Assembly: GCF_013184525.1 (NCBI RefSeq)
Contig: NZ_JAAOIZ010000005.1
Span: 1 to 64,000, forward strand
Reading direction: 5' to 3'
Length of the DNA stretch: 64,000 bases
DNA from: Chryseobacterium sp. LAM-KRS1
Lineage (GTDB): Bacteria > Bacteroidota > Bacteroidia > Flavobacteriales > Weeksellaceae
The position numbers and the translations under genes were made by a program. Positions 18,587 to 27,138 of this stretch are shown here, in pieces; the first letter of the stretch is position 1; each line of letters begins with the position of its first letter. The notes beneath the pieces were generated by a model. The model did not search any database. It saw only the letters and a program-made list of their open reading frames with translations, and was not told the DNA's origin.

Positions 18587-21022
18587 ATGTATATGAATTT
18601 CAGATTTATGCTGTCAGCATCCGGTATTTTTACTATTTCTATAGTAGGTGCCCAAAATGCACAATTAAAAGGAAGGGTACTTTATGAAAACGGAGACTTT
18701 CCGAATACCGAAGTAATACTCAAAGGAACAAAAGAAAAGACGGTAGCCGACAAAACTGGTAACTACATTATGAAAAATCTGGTTCCGGGTAGTTATCAGC
18801 TTGTTATTAAGGCGAAAGGGTATGAGGAAGTGCAGCAGGACATTTTTGTAGAGAAAGCTTCTACGGCTATTCCGGATATTTTATTGTTACGTAATAGCAA
18901 TACAATTGATGAAGTGGTTATTACAGGGGTTTCAAAAGAAACTTTAATCAAGGAAAATCCTGTTGCAGTGATCAGTATTTCTTCTAAACAGATTGAAAAA
19001 TCAGTAGCTACCAATATCATAAGTGCCCTTGTAAAATCTGCACCGGGAATGAGTGTGGTAGAAACGGGACCGAATGTTTCCAAACCTTTTATCAGAGGAT
19101 TGGGATATAACCGGGTTTTGACTTTGTATGACGGCGTACGCCAGGAAGGTCAGCAATGGGGAGATGAACATGGTATAGAGATCGGTCCCTATATGATTGA
19201 AAGGGCTGAAGTTATAAAAGGCCCTGCAAGCCTGATGTTTGGTTCCGATGCATTGGCCGGCGTTGTAAGTCTTTTTCCCTATATTCCGAATCTGGATGAT
19301 GGAGTAGTACATGGTAAAATAACAAATGAATACCAGGGAAATAATAATCTTATCGGGAACGGAATGCAGGTGGGATACAAAAAGAACTCTTTTATAGCAG
19401 CCTTAACCGGCTCTTACCGAATGGCTAAAAACTTTAGAAATTCTATTGATGGAAGGGTCTACAATACCAATTTTGAAGAAAAGAACTTATCTTTTTTATT
19501 AGGATATAAAACAGACACCCGTTTTTCTAAGATCAATTTTACATTATATGATAATCTCCAGGGAATACCGGATGGTAGTCGAGATCCAAAAACCGGAAAA
19601 TTTACTTATCAGGTAGGAGAGGGAGATGATGATGATATGGAAAAAAGACCTATTGTGCCGGAAAAAGATCTTAACTCTTATGCTCTTTCCCCATTGCACC
19701 AGAGAATTCAGCATTACAGGCTATATGCTCAACATACCGAACAGTTGGGAAAAGGTGATCTGGATATCCAGCTGGCCTTACAACAAAATATCCGCCGTGA
19801 ATATAATCATCCTACATTTCCCTCGCAGGCCGGAATGTATGTACGACTCAACACTTTAAATTATGGAGTACGCTATAATTTTCCAAAATTTTCGTCTTTT
19901 GAAATTTCTGCCGGAGTGAATGGTATGATGCAGAATAATACAAATAAATCAGCAACTGATTTTCCTATTCCGGACTATGATCTGCAGGAGGGAGGAGTTT
20001 ATGCTTATGTAAAATGGAAATACAAAAGACTCAACATCAGTGGTGGTGCGCGGTATGATCTTCGGAATATTCGATGGAGTGACTTTTATATAGGAACAAA
20101 TCCTATCACCCAATTTGAAGAACACGTCCCATCGTCATCTGCCAGTGCCGAACTTCGATTTCCCTTGTATCATAAAACATTCGGCGGAATATCTGCCAGC
20201 ATAGGATCAGCGTTTCAGTTAACGAAGCACATAAGTCTTAAAGCAAATATCGGAAGAAGCTACAGAGCTCCTAATATCACAGAAATAGGCTCCAATGGAT
20301 TGGATCCGGGAGCTCATATTATTTACAGAGGAAACAGGAATTTTGATCCGGAGTTTTCATTACAGGAAGACTTGGGAGTCAGTACACGCTTTAAAGATTT
20401 TTCTGCAGACGTGAGTTTTTTTAACAATAATATTCAGAATTATATATATCTTTCATTGCTTATAGACAGTCAGGGAAATCCTCTTGTCGATTCCCAGGGA
20501 AACAAAACCTACCAATATCAGCAGGCTTCTGCCCAACTTTATGGTATGGAAGCATGGCTTTCTCTTCATCCAGAGAAGTGGAAGGGATTTAATTTTGAAA
20601 CCAGTTTTTCGGTTATTTATGGATTCAACCGGGAAAAGATGTTTAAAAACCAGGGAATCAACGGCGAATATCTTCCATTGATCTCTCCGCTGAGATTATC
20701 AGGCAATATATCCCAGAAAATATCTACAGGTTCCACAATTATTTCTTCGATTACTCCAATGGCAGAAATAGAATATTCAGCTGCGCAGAACAGATACCTT
20801 AACCTCAATGGTACTGAAACTGCAACATCTGACTATACCTTATGTAGTATAGGAACGTCCATGGCTATCAACTATTCGGAAAATCATTCCGCAGTCCTCC
20901 AGTTTCAGGTGAATAATGTTTTTGACCGTGCCTATCAGTCGCATCTTAGCCGTTTGAAGTATTTAGGCAATATTTATAATATGGGAAGAAATGTATCTTT
21001 AAAACTTATTGTTCCTTTTTAA
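18587..21022 (+). CDS. TonB-dependent receptor with CarboxypepD-like domain, probably for metal or metal chelate
   Basis: 811 residues: a signal peptide (about 1-22), a CarboxypepD regulatory-like beta-sandwich (about 25-100), a linker with the TonB-box-like DEVVITG, a plug domain (about 120-235, with KPFIRGLGYNRVLTLYDGVRQ) and a barrel ending in KLIVPF. HGIEIGPY and similar His/Asp-rich segments lie in the plug, and an acidic GEGDDDDME stretch sits in a barrel loop. It is convergent with a DtxR/MntR-family repressor and has a palindrome over its promoter, so metal-regulated uptake of an iron or manganese source is likely but not shown. The start may be M1 or M3. Confidence 0.88.
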   Translation: MYMNFRFMLSASGIFTISIVGAQNAQLKGRVLYENGDFPNTEVILKGTKEKTVADKTGNYIMKNLVPGSYQLVIKAKGYEEVQQDIFVEKASTAIPDILLLRNSNTIDEVVITGVSKETLIKENPVAVISISSKQIEKSVATNIISALVKSAPGMSVVETGPNVSKPFIRGLGYNRVLTLYDGVRQEGQQWGDEHGIEIGPYMIERAEVIKGPASLMFGSDALAGVVSLFPYIPNLDDGVVHGKITNEYQGNNNLIGNGMQVGYKKNSFIAALTGSYRMAKNFRNSIDGRVYNTNFEEKNLSFLLGYKTDTRFSKINFTLYDNLQGIPDGSRDPKTGKFTYQVGEGDDDDMEKRPIVPEKDLNSYALSPLHQRIQHYRLYAQHTEQLGKGDLDIQLALQQNIRREYNHPTFPSQAGMYVRLNTLNYGVRYNFPKFSSFEISAGVNGMMQNNTNKSATDFPIPDYDLQEGGVYAYVKWKYKRLNISGGARYDLRNIRWSDFYIGTNPITQFEEHVPSSSASAELRFPLYHKTFGGISASIGSAFQLTKHISLKANIGRSYRAPNITEIGSNGLDPGAHIIYRGNRNFDPEFSLQEDLGVSTRFKDFSADVSFFNNNIQNYIYLSLLIDSQGNPLVDSQGNKTYQYQQASAQLYGMEAWLSLHPEKWKGFNFETSFSVIYGFNREKMFKNQGINGEYLPLISPLRLSGNISQKISTGSTIISSITPMAEIEYSAAQNRYLNLNGTETATSDYTLCSIGTSMAINYSENHSAVLQFQVNNVFDRAYQSHLSRLKYLGNIYNMGRNVSLKLIVPF

Positions 21023-21029
21023 GGATATA

Positions 21030-21059
21030 AAAAAAGTGGCCGGATTTTTTCCAGGCCAC
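21030..21059 (-). terminator. Terminator of the DtxR/MntR-family gene
   Basis: Stem GTGGCC / GGCCAC (21036-21041, 21054-21059) extended by GGA/TCC with one bulge. A U run follows on the minus strand. It lies between the ends of the convergent receptor and regulator genes. Confidence 0.75.
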
Positions 21060-21082
21060 CTTATTTGTGTTATACTTAGGAT

Positions 21083-21736
21083 TTACTTTTTTACCAGTAT
21101 TTTCTCCGTCGCTTTTTTACTTAGAATTTCTTTTTTTCCTTCGATTTCAATTGTTACGGATTTATCGAAACTCTCAATTTTAATGATCTTTATCTTTGTA
21201 TTCAGTAATAACTTTCTCTCCGTGAGATAGCTTAAGAAAGCATCATCTGAGAGTGTAACGGATGCAAAAACTACGGTTTCACCGACTTCGCAATTGCTCA
21301 GCTTCTGCAGATCCTGAGCAATAATATTTCCATCTTTATCGGGAATAGGCTCTCCATGGGGATCGAATTTCGGATGATCCAGAATTTCATCCATTTTATC
21401 AAAAAAGATCTGGGAGTGTACGTGTTCCAATTGTTCTGCAATTTCATGCACATTTTCCCAGCCAAAGTTCATTTTTTTCACCAGAAACATCTCCGTCAAC
21501 CTATGTTTACGCACTACCAATGCTGCTTCCCGTCTTCCTTTTTCGGTAACTCGGAGAGGTTTGTAGGTTTCATAAACAACCCAGCTTTTTTCTGCAAATT
21601 TTTTCATCATGTTATTAACGCTGGGCATTTTTACATTTAAAAATTTACTCAGTTCGTTAATCGTTACTTTCCCTTCATTATCAACCAAATGAAACAAAGC
21701 CTTCAGATAATTTTCTTCTGTTAATGTTGTTTTCAA
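21083..21736 (-). CDS. DtxR/MntR-family metal-dependent transcriptional repressor
   Basis: 217 residues: a winged helix (about 1-65, INELSKFLNVKMPSVNNMMKKF), a dimer/metal-binding domain (65-140) and a C-terminal FeoA/SH3-like domain (150-217), so a three-domain form. Metal-ligand region: His78 and Glu82 (KHRLTEM), then VHEIAEQLEHVHS with His97, Glu98, Glu101, Glu104 and His105. The position of DtxR Cys102 is Glu101, as in Mn-responsive MntR/SloR types. The start codon is TTG: an in-frame TAG lies seven codons upstream and no ATG intervenes. A minus-strand -7 element TAGATTTG is at 21758-21765. Confidence 0.88.
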   Translation of the reverse strand: MKTTLTEENYLKALFHLVDNEGKVTINELSKFLNVKMPSVNNMMKKFAEKSWVVYETYKPLRVTEKGRREAALVVRKHRLTEMFLVKKMNFGWENVHEIAEQLEHVHSQIFFDKMDEILDHPKFDPHGEPIPDKDGNIIAQDLQKLSNCEVGETVVFASVTLSDDAFLSYLTERKLLLNTKIKIIKIESFDKSVTIEIEGKKEILSKKATEKILVKK

Positions 21737-21783
21737 AATGTTAGACGATTTTACCTACAAATCTAACAAAATATTGTGGAAAT

Positions 21784-21817
21784 GTTGCGCTTGTTGTCTT
21801 CAATTTTTTTAATTTTG
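21784..21817 (+). promoter_or_regulatory. Bacteroidota-type promoter of the threonine aldolase gene
   Basis: TAATTTTG at 21810-21817 with TTG at 21784-21786 (23-base spacer) or 21791-21793 (16-base spacer). The ATG follows only four bases later, so the mRNA may be leaderless. Confidence 0.5.
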
Positions 21818-21821
21818 ATCT

Positions 21822-22853
21822 ATGAAATTTTCATTCAAAAACGATTATTCAGAGGGATGTCATCCCAATATTCTACAAGCACTTTTACGATCTAATCTCG
21901 AGCAGGAAGCCGGTTATGGGGAAGACCGTTTTTCCTTAGAAGCTAAACAACTGATCAGAGAAAAAATAGGAAAAAAAGATTCAGAAATTTATTTCGTTTC
22001 AGGCGGAACACAAGCTAACCTGATCGTTATTTCATCTATTTTAAAACCCTATCAGGCTGTAATTTCTGCTTCTACAGGTCATGTTTTAAATAATGAGACC
22101 GGAGCTATTGAAGCTACAGGCCATAAGATTCTAGGCATTGAAAAAGCAGACGGGAAATTAACACCGGAAGATATCATAACGGTTTTGGAAAGCCATACCA
22201 ATGTTCCGCATCAGGTGATGCCTAAATTGGTTTATATTTCCAACTCAACAGAATTAGGAACTATTTACACCACCCGAGAGCTGGAGGATCTTTCCGCATT
22301 TTGCAAAGAAAGAAGCTTGTATCTTTTTATGGATGGAGCAAGGCTTGGACATGGTTTAACGGCAGAAGTAAGTGACCTGAGTCTTGAAAAAGTAACCCAG
22401 CTGACTGATGTTTTTTATTTGGGAGGAACTAAAAACGGAGCTCTGATAGGGGAGGCAATTGTGATCAATAATCCTGTTCTTCAGGAAAATTTTGGGTTCA
22501 ATATCAAACAGAAAGGGGCTTTGCTGGCAAAAGGAAGGTTACTTGGAATCCAATTTCTGGAACTGATGAAAGATGATCTGTACTTTGATCTGGCCAGACA
22601 TGCGAACCGGCAGGCGATGAAAATAAAAAATGCTCTACAGGAAAAAGGAACTGCTTTTTTATCCGTGACTTATACCAATCAGATATTTCCCATTTTGAGT
22701 AATGAGCTTATCGATATTTTATCCCAAAAATTTGAGTTTTACATCTGGAAAAAGATCGATGACCAGTATTCTGCAATCCGGTTGATTACTTCTTGGAATA
22801 CTCCTGACGAAGGCATCAATGATTTTATTGAAATTATTAACAGAGAGTCATAA
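21822..22853 (+). CDS. Threonine aldolase family PLP enzyme
   Basis: 343 residues of the aspartate-aminotransferase fold. The PLP Lys is Lys204 in YLGGTKNGAL; FVSGGTQANL (58-67) and MDGARLGHGL (170-179) are further family signatures. Such enzymes split L-threonine or L-allo-threonine to glycine and acetaldehyde (beta-eliminating lyase family). Cytoplasmic. A strong terminator follows. Divergent from the DtxR-family gene. Confidence 0.92.
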   Translation: MKFSFKNDYSEGCHPNILQALLRSNLEQEAGYGEDRFSLEAKQLIREKIGKKDSEIYFVSGGTQANLIVISSILKPYQAVISASTGHVLNNETGAIEATGHKILGIEKADGKLTPEDIITVLESHTNVPHQVMPKLVYISNSTELGTIYTTRELEDLSAFCKERSLYLFMDGARLGHGLTAEVSDLSLEKVTQLTDVFYLGGTKNGALIGEAIVINNPVLQENFGFNIKQKGALLAKGRLLGIQFLELMKDDLYFDLARHANRQAMKIKNALQEKGTAFLSVTYTNQIFPILSNELIDILSQKFEFYIWKKIDDQYSAIRLITSWNTPDEGINDFIEIINRES

Positions 22854-22854
22854 C

Positions 22855-22882
22855 TAAAAAACAGCCATATGGCTGTTTTTTT
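22855..22882 (+). terminator. Terminator after threonine aldolase
   Basis: AAAAAACAGCC-ATAT-GGCTGTTTTTT hairpin directly after the stop; also placed to end the convergent minus-strand gene at 22901. Confidence 0.9.
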
Positions 22883-22900
22883 AGTTTGTATCACGGCTGA

Positions 22901-23230
22901 TTAACCGTGGGGATCTTGCCTAAGTATTTGCTTTATACCCGCAACCACTTCATCTTCAAGATGTTTTATCTTATCTTTTTTCATTCTGATATAAATAGCG
23001 ATCGGAAAAGAGAAGATAAAATAAAATAGAGGGATATCACTGTTGGTTTGTGTAGTAACAGTACCTATTCCCGGATTGGTCGTTATTTTTACATTTCCGG
23101 TAAGAGTAAAACCGCTTGTACGAACCTGTAATGTTCCAAAACTTGTCTGAATTTTATATTGAGGAAATATTCTCCTTAAATCTTCAATAAATTCGGACTG
23201 TGAAAAAGGCCTGAATTGAAGTGTCTGCAT
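22901..23230 (-). CDS. Small hypothetical protein with one membrane segment
   Basis: 109 residues. N-terminal predicted alpha/beta region, then one hydrophobic helix (about 68-82, PLFYFIFSFPIAIYI) followed by a basic/helical tail. No signal peptide. Family not recognised. It follows the lipoprotein gene on the minus strand by 60 bases and ends at the shared terminator. Confidence 0.6.
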   Translation of the reverse strand: MQTLQFRPFSQSEFIEDLRRIFPQYKIQTSFGTLQVRTSGFTLTGNVKITTNPGIGTVTTQTNSDIPLFYFIFSFPIAIYIRMKKDKIKHLEDEVVAGIKQILRQDPHG

Positions 23231-23290
23231 AGAACATGATTTTGGTTTGTATTCTTGGAAAGGCGCTAATGTGATGCAAGAAGCTGTGTC

Positions 23291-23791
23291 TTATTTTAAT
23301 GCTTTGGATACAAGCGCACAATCAGCAACATTCATTTTCGGCCCATCTTTGTAAGCAACTTTCTTTTCGTCGGCATACTTACTTTGCCCGCCTTCTTCTT
23401 TATGGTCTCCAATTCCTTCAATTAATGTATTGTCTTTCTGAATAAAGAAAATATCGCGTTTACTTTTAGTACCTTCCGACTGGAATTCATAAGTGAGTTT
23501 TAATGTATCTCCTGATTTAAAGCCTGTTATATCTCCTTTAGAACTGTCCTTTTCGCTGTTTTTATAAGCTAATTTACCTGAGATGGTTCCCAGATTATCA
23601 TCAATAGATGCAAAAACACTGTCTTTACCAATTACTCCTAAATAGCAAAATGACTTTGTTCCTAATGTATCAACCACCGGCTCTTCAACTGCAACAGAAT
23701 CGGTTTCCACTTTTGGAGTTACAGGTTCCGGTTTTTTATTGCAATTCATTAAAAAGAATGATAATGAACCCAACATAATTAATTTTTTCAT
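23291..23791 (-). CDS. Lipoprotein of unknown function
   Basis: 166 residues. Lipoprotein signal with MNC at residues 15-17 (lipid Cys17), a Pro/Glu/Val-rich linker (about 20-45), then a beta-rich domain beginning FCYLGVIGKDSVFASI. That domain resembles small outer-membrane lipoproteins assayed only by homology in Bacteroidota; no function is assigned. Probably co-transcribed with the gene at 22901. Confidence 0.68.
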   Translation of the reverse strand: MKKLIMLGSLSFFLMNCNKKPEPVTPKVETDSVAVEEPVVDTLGTKSFCYLGVIGKDSVFASIDDNLGTISGKLAYKNSEKDSSKGDITGFKSGDTLKLTYEFQSEGTKSKRDIFFIQKDNTLIEGIGDHKEEGGQSKYADEKKVAYKDGPKMNVADCALVSKALK

Positions 23792-24032
23792 ATCCTTAGA
23801 ATTATATTAAATCAAATTTCGATTTTGCTAAATTAACCAAACTATTTAAATCAAAGATATATTTAATGGAAATAAAATTTATTAAAAAAAAAGTCCCCGA
23901 AATACTTGTGTATATCAAATTTTTCCTAATTGCTGAGAATCGCTTAAAAAAAACTTTCCCGGATATTTTCCCGTATATCAAAAGCTCATTTAGGCATAAA
24001 AAGTGCTTATAAAAGGATAATAAAAATCGGAT

Positions 24033-25004
24033 ATGATAAAAAGTTTTAAAATATTTTGTCTTGCTTTCATTTTCTTTGGAGCAAGTTCTTTCAAATCTCA
24101 AAAACCTCAAAATTATATTTATACTTCTTCAGGTGATCTTCATGATCTGGAAAAAAAGATAAGAAGCAAAGAGATCGGAGGAGTTCAAATTGTTTATAAT
24201 TGGAAATCTTTGGAAAAAGAAAAAGATGTTTATGATTTTTCCCGGATTGAAAATGATCTCAATTTCCTAAGCCAACTCAATAGAAAGTTGTTTATTCAGC
24301 TTCAGGACCGCTTTTTTGAACCCGAAGCCCGATACGTTCCGGATTATATATTAAAGGATAAGGAATATAAAGGAGGATTGGTTCCGCAATATGATAACCC
24401 TGGTGAAAATAAGCCTGTTGGGAATGGTTGGGTCACCCAACAATGGAATCCCGAAGTTCAAAAAAGATTTCAAAAGCTCATTGGCGCTTTAGCTGAAAAA
24501 TTTGACGGAAGAATTCAGGGCATTAATTTACCGGAAACGTCTATAGACATTGAGATGAAAAAAGATAAAACCGGTTTCAGCTGTGACCGGTATTTTCAGG
24601 CAGAGATCGATAATCTAAAGTTTGCAAAAGAGGTATTCAAAAAGTCCAACGTTTTGCAGTATGTCAATTTCTTTCCTTGTGAATGGGAAAATGATCATCA
24701 ATATATGTCCAGGCTATTTAAGTTTGCCAAAGAAAATAATGTGGGTTTAGGCGGTCCTGATATTGTTCCCAACAAAAATGCCCAGATGAAAAATTCCTAT
24801 CCCTTCTTTAATCAGTATAAAGGACAACTTTCTTTAGTTGCAATGGCAGTTCAGGAGCCAACACTCACGTATAAAAATCCAAAAACAAAGAAACCTTTCA
24901 CAAAAGAAGAGTTTGTAGAATATGCCGGGAACTATCTGGGTGTGGATATTATCTTTTGGAGCGTGGAAACACCGTGGATAAGGGAATTAAAAGTTGAAGA
25001 CTAA
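24033..25004 (+). CDS. Exported TIM-barrel protein, glycoside-hydrolase-like
   Basis: 323 residues with a signal peptide (1-22). The remainder reads as an (alpha/beta)8 barrel: GGVQIVYNWKSLE at strand 2, FIQLQDRFF at strand 3, GINLPETSID at strand 4 (Glu168), LVAMAVQEPTL at strand 7 (Glu275) and IIFWSVETPW at strand 8. The Glu after strand 4 and the Glu after strand 7 fit the catalytic pair of clan GH-A glycoside hydrolases. The family number and substrate cannot be read from sequence alone. No neighbouring carbohydrate genes. Confidence 0.6.
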   Translation: MIKSFKIFCLAFIFFGASSFKSQKPQNYIYTSSGDLHDLEKKIRSKEIGGVQIVYNWKSLEKEKDVYDFSRIENDLNFLSQLNRKLFIQLQDRFFEPEARYVPDYILKDKEYKGGLVPQYDNPGENKPVGNGWVTQQWNPEVQKRFQKLIGALAEKFDGRIQGINLPETSIDIEMKKDKTGFSCDRYFQAEIDNLKFAKEVFKKSNVLQYVNFFPCEWENDHQYMSRLFKFAKENNVGLGGPDIVPNKNAQMKNSYPFFNQYKGQLSLVAMAVQEPTLTYKNPKTKKPFTKEEFVEYAGNYLGVDIIFWSVETPWIRELKVED

Positions 25005-25018
25005 GAGGGAGTTGTATT

Positions 25019-25288
25019 TGTGTTTGAGGGTTTGAGAGTCTGAGAGTTTGAGGGTATGAGGGTTGTAGAATAATGGGTTTGGTATCAGGTTGTTTGATTT
25101 GGTAGATAGTTCTAGATACAGTTAAGGTTGAGAGTATTTATTTTATAATAACTATCAACTCTCAACTTTCAACTCTTAACTTAACTTTACATCTTGAACC
25201 TTATTGCAGCTCTCAGACTCTCAGACTCTCAAACTCTCACACCCTCTAACTCTCAAACACAAGTACTCTCAAACTCTCAAACTCCCAC
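25019..25288. repeat. Degenerate TTTGAGAG-type repeat array with inverted arms
   Basis: A G-rich arm at 25019-25062 consists of repeats of TTTGAGGG/TTTGAGAG/TCTGAGAG. After an AT-rich spacer (including an inner fold-back GTTAAGGTTGAGAG versus CTCTCAACTTTC...TTAAC), a C-rich arm at about 25157-25288 carries the complement (CTCAGACT, CTCAAACT, CTCTAACT). The two arms could form one long imperfect hairpin. The right arm contains the last five codons and the stop codon of the DUF4256 gene. Confidence 0.8.
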
Positions 25289-25826
25289 GAAATCCTCTTG
25301 CAGCGTAGTATGAATCTGCACCGTTGTGATACATGAAAACCGTATTGTACCGGCGGTCGCAGAAGATGGCACCTCCTAATTCACGAATTTCAGGGGGTGT
25401 CTTTACCCAGCTGGATGTTTTCAGATCAAACTTTCCTAATTCCTGAAGTTGGCGGTATTGTTCTTCAGTTAGTAATTCAATTCCCATTTCTGACGCTTTG
25501 TCGATGGCATTACTTTCCGGCTTATTGGCTTTACGGGATTCCCAGGCCTGGTAGTCGTAACATAGGCTTCTTCGTTTTGGACTTTCCGGAGAGCAGTCGA
25601 CAAAAATGTATTCATCGGATTTTTTATCGTAACCGATGACATCGGGCTCTCCTTCAGTATCTTCCATTTCAGAAAGTGACCATAATTTTTCAGGTTGTGC
25701 TTCAAGCCTGGTCTGGATCTTACTCCAGTCAAGACCTTTGTGGCGGCCGGTATTTTTTTCAAAACGGGTCTTCAGAATTTTTAAAAGCTCCTGACTCTGT
25801 TGTGAAGTTAATTTTTTCTTATTCAT
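25269..25826 (-). CDS. DUF4256 domain-containing protein
   Basis: 185 residues. Family signatures include HKGLDWSKIQTRLE, MEDTEGEPDVIGYD, FVDCSPESPKRR and ending YYAARGFRG. No signal peptide; function unknown, although the family is widespread. The last residues GSLRV and the TGA stop are encoded by the TTTGAGAG-type repeat array that follows. It is last in the minus-strand run ArsR-SRPBCC-YdeI-DoxX-DUF4256. Confidence 0.88.
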   Translation of the reverse strand: MNKKKLTSQQSQELLKILKTRFEKNTGRHKGLDWSKIQTRLEAQPEKLWSLSEMEDTEGEPDVIGYDKKSDEYIFVDCSPESPKRRSLCYDYQAWESRKANKPESNAIDKASEMGIELLTEEQYRQLQELGKFDLKTSSWVKTPPEIRELGGAIFCDRRYNTVFMYHNGADSYYAARGFRGSLRV

Positions 25827-25975
25827 ATTAATTTGATGTTTTTTTGTTATTCTTTAATGGGATGTGATTTCGTATAACACGTATTCCTGAAGTTCCTGAT
25901 TATATGTGTTTTAGGTATATTTTTTAAATTTTTATCTAACTGATCATGCAGATATTTTCAATCAGATTAAAAAAC

Positions 25976-26389
25976 TTACAATACATTATTATTACCAAAT
26001 CCAACTTTTCGGTCAGCAGGTCTGAAGTAATATGAAATCAGAGTAAGTACCAAAAGCAATAGTGAAGCAAAAATTTTACTTGAATTGTGATCTGAAGCAA
26101 GATGGGAAATAATAGCTCCTGACATCACGAAGAAAAATCCTGCATAAGCCCATTCTTTTAATAAAGGATACTTAGGAATAAGTACGGCGATTACACCCAG
26201 GATTTTCCATACTCCGATAATGGTCATGAGGTAAGCCGGATATCCAAGGCTGGTAAAGTTTTCCACTTCATCTTTATTTTTTAAAAGCTGAACCGCAGCG
26301 GTTGATACCATTCCCAATGCCAGCCAAAGGGTAAATATCCAATAGATGATCTTATTTCTTTTTTCGGATTTGTTTGATTGTGTTTCCAT
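25976..26389 (-). CDS. DoxX-like membrane protein
   Basis: 137 residues with four membrane helices (about 13-33, 50-70, 78-95, 105-122). The order and the motifs GYPAYLMTIIGVWKILG and AGFFFVMSGAIISH match the DoxX-like family. Commonly found beside SRPBCC/ArsR genes in Bacteroidota. Function not established; family members are related to quinone-oxidoreductase subunits. It starts 18 bases after the YdeI stop. Confidence 0.85.
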   Translation of the reverse strand: METQSNKSEKRNKIIYWIFTLWLALGMVSTAAVQLLKNKDEVENFTSLGYPAYLMTIIGVWKILGVIAVLIPKYPLLKEWAYAGFFFVMSGAIISHLASDHNSSKIFASLLLLVLTLISYYFRPADRKVGFGNNNVL

Positions 26390-26407
26390 AGTATAATTTT
26401 TTTGTGA

Positions 26408-26986
26408 TTAGTCGTTAATTCCTTTACCGTCAAGAATTTGAGGAATACATTTTTCAATTCTTGATTCACGGGTTTTACTTTGTTTAGCAGAGGAAAAATG
26501 GAGTAGGTAGGCCCTTTGTCTTCCCGGTGTTAAGGCTTCAAAGGCTTGTTTTAAAACAGGATCTTTATCCAGCTTCTGTTGAAATTCTTCCACCATTTCG
26601 AATTCTTTAGTCTTTTTCATTTCAACTTTAATTCCCGATTCTTCAATTTCAACAGCCTCAAACATGTATTCCCGGAGAGTTTTTTCAAGGTCATTAATCT
26701 GTTCCAGATCTGTAAAGCGGATTTGTCTTGCGGCCTGTACATTTTCTGTCTGTTGGATCAGGATGTTATCAGGATCCTTCATTAAAGCACCTTTAAAAAA
26801 GAGTAGGGCGCAATAGTCTTTGAACCCGTGGATCAAAAAAATATTTTTTCCTTCATAGGTATAACAGGGACATCCCCATTTTAAATCTTCTACAAGTTCG
26901 GTACTTAAAGCAATGGTTCTTAATTTTTTAAATTCTTTTTGCCATTGGCCGGGTTCGTTAAAGAAAAAGTCTGTTTTTGGATTCAT
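26408..26986 (-). CDS. YdeI/OmpD-associated family protein with DUF1801-like domain
   Basis: 192 residues. N-terminal DUF1801-like part (LVEDLKWGCPCYTYEGKNIFLIHGFKDYCALLFFKGALM) and a C-terminal YdeI part (LTPGRQRAYLLHFSSAKQSKTRESRIEKCIPQI), the standard domain order in this family. Cytoplasmic; function unknown beyond association with stress genes. Followed after 18 bases by the DoxX-like gene. Confidence 0.88.
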   Translation of the reverse strand: MNPKTDFFFNEPGQWQKEFKKLRTIALSTELVEDLKWGCPCYTYEGKNIFLIHGFKDYCALLFFKGALMKDPDNILIQQTENVQAARQIRFTDLEQINDLEKTLREYMFEAVEIEESGIKVEMKKTKEFEMVEEFQQKLDKDPVLKQAFEALTPGRQRAYLLHFSSAKQSKTRESRIEKCIPQILDGKGIND

Positions 26987-26997
26987 GGTGTTTTGTG

Positions 26998-27138
26998 TTA
27001 TAGGGTTTGAAGTGGGAGAGTTTTAGGGTTTGAGGGTGGGAGGGTGAGGTTTGCAGGATTCGAATTTCGGGGTTAAAAAATGAAATGATTATTATTGCTT
27101 TAACCTCTAACCTCTAACTTCTAATCTCTAATTTCTCA
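26998..27138. repeat. Degenerate G-rich / C-rich repeat pair
   Basis: G-rich arm at 26998-27052 (GGGTTTGAAG, GGGAGAG, GGGTTTGAGGGTGGGAGGG). After about 45 AT-rich bases comes a C-rich arm at 27099-27138 of seven-base units TAACCTC, TAACCTC, TAACTTC, TAATCTC. The second arm contains the stop codon and last codons of the SRPBCC gene. Same style as the array at 25019-25288. Confidence 0.75.

Noticed and set aside
23802..24110. A 102-codon minus-strand frame overlapping the glycosidase-like gene start
   Set aside because: Low-complexity AT-rich product, overlaps the start of a real gene and has no initiator context.
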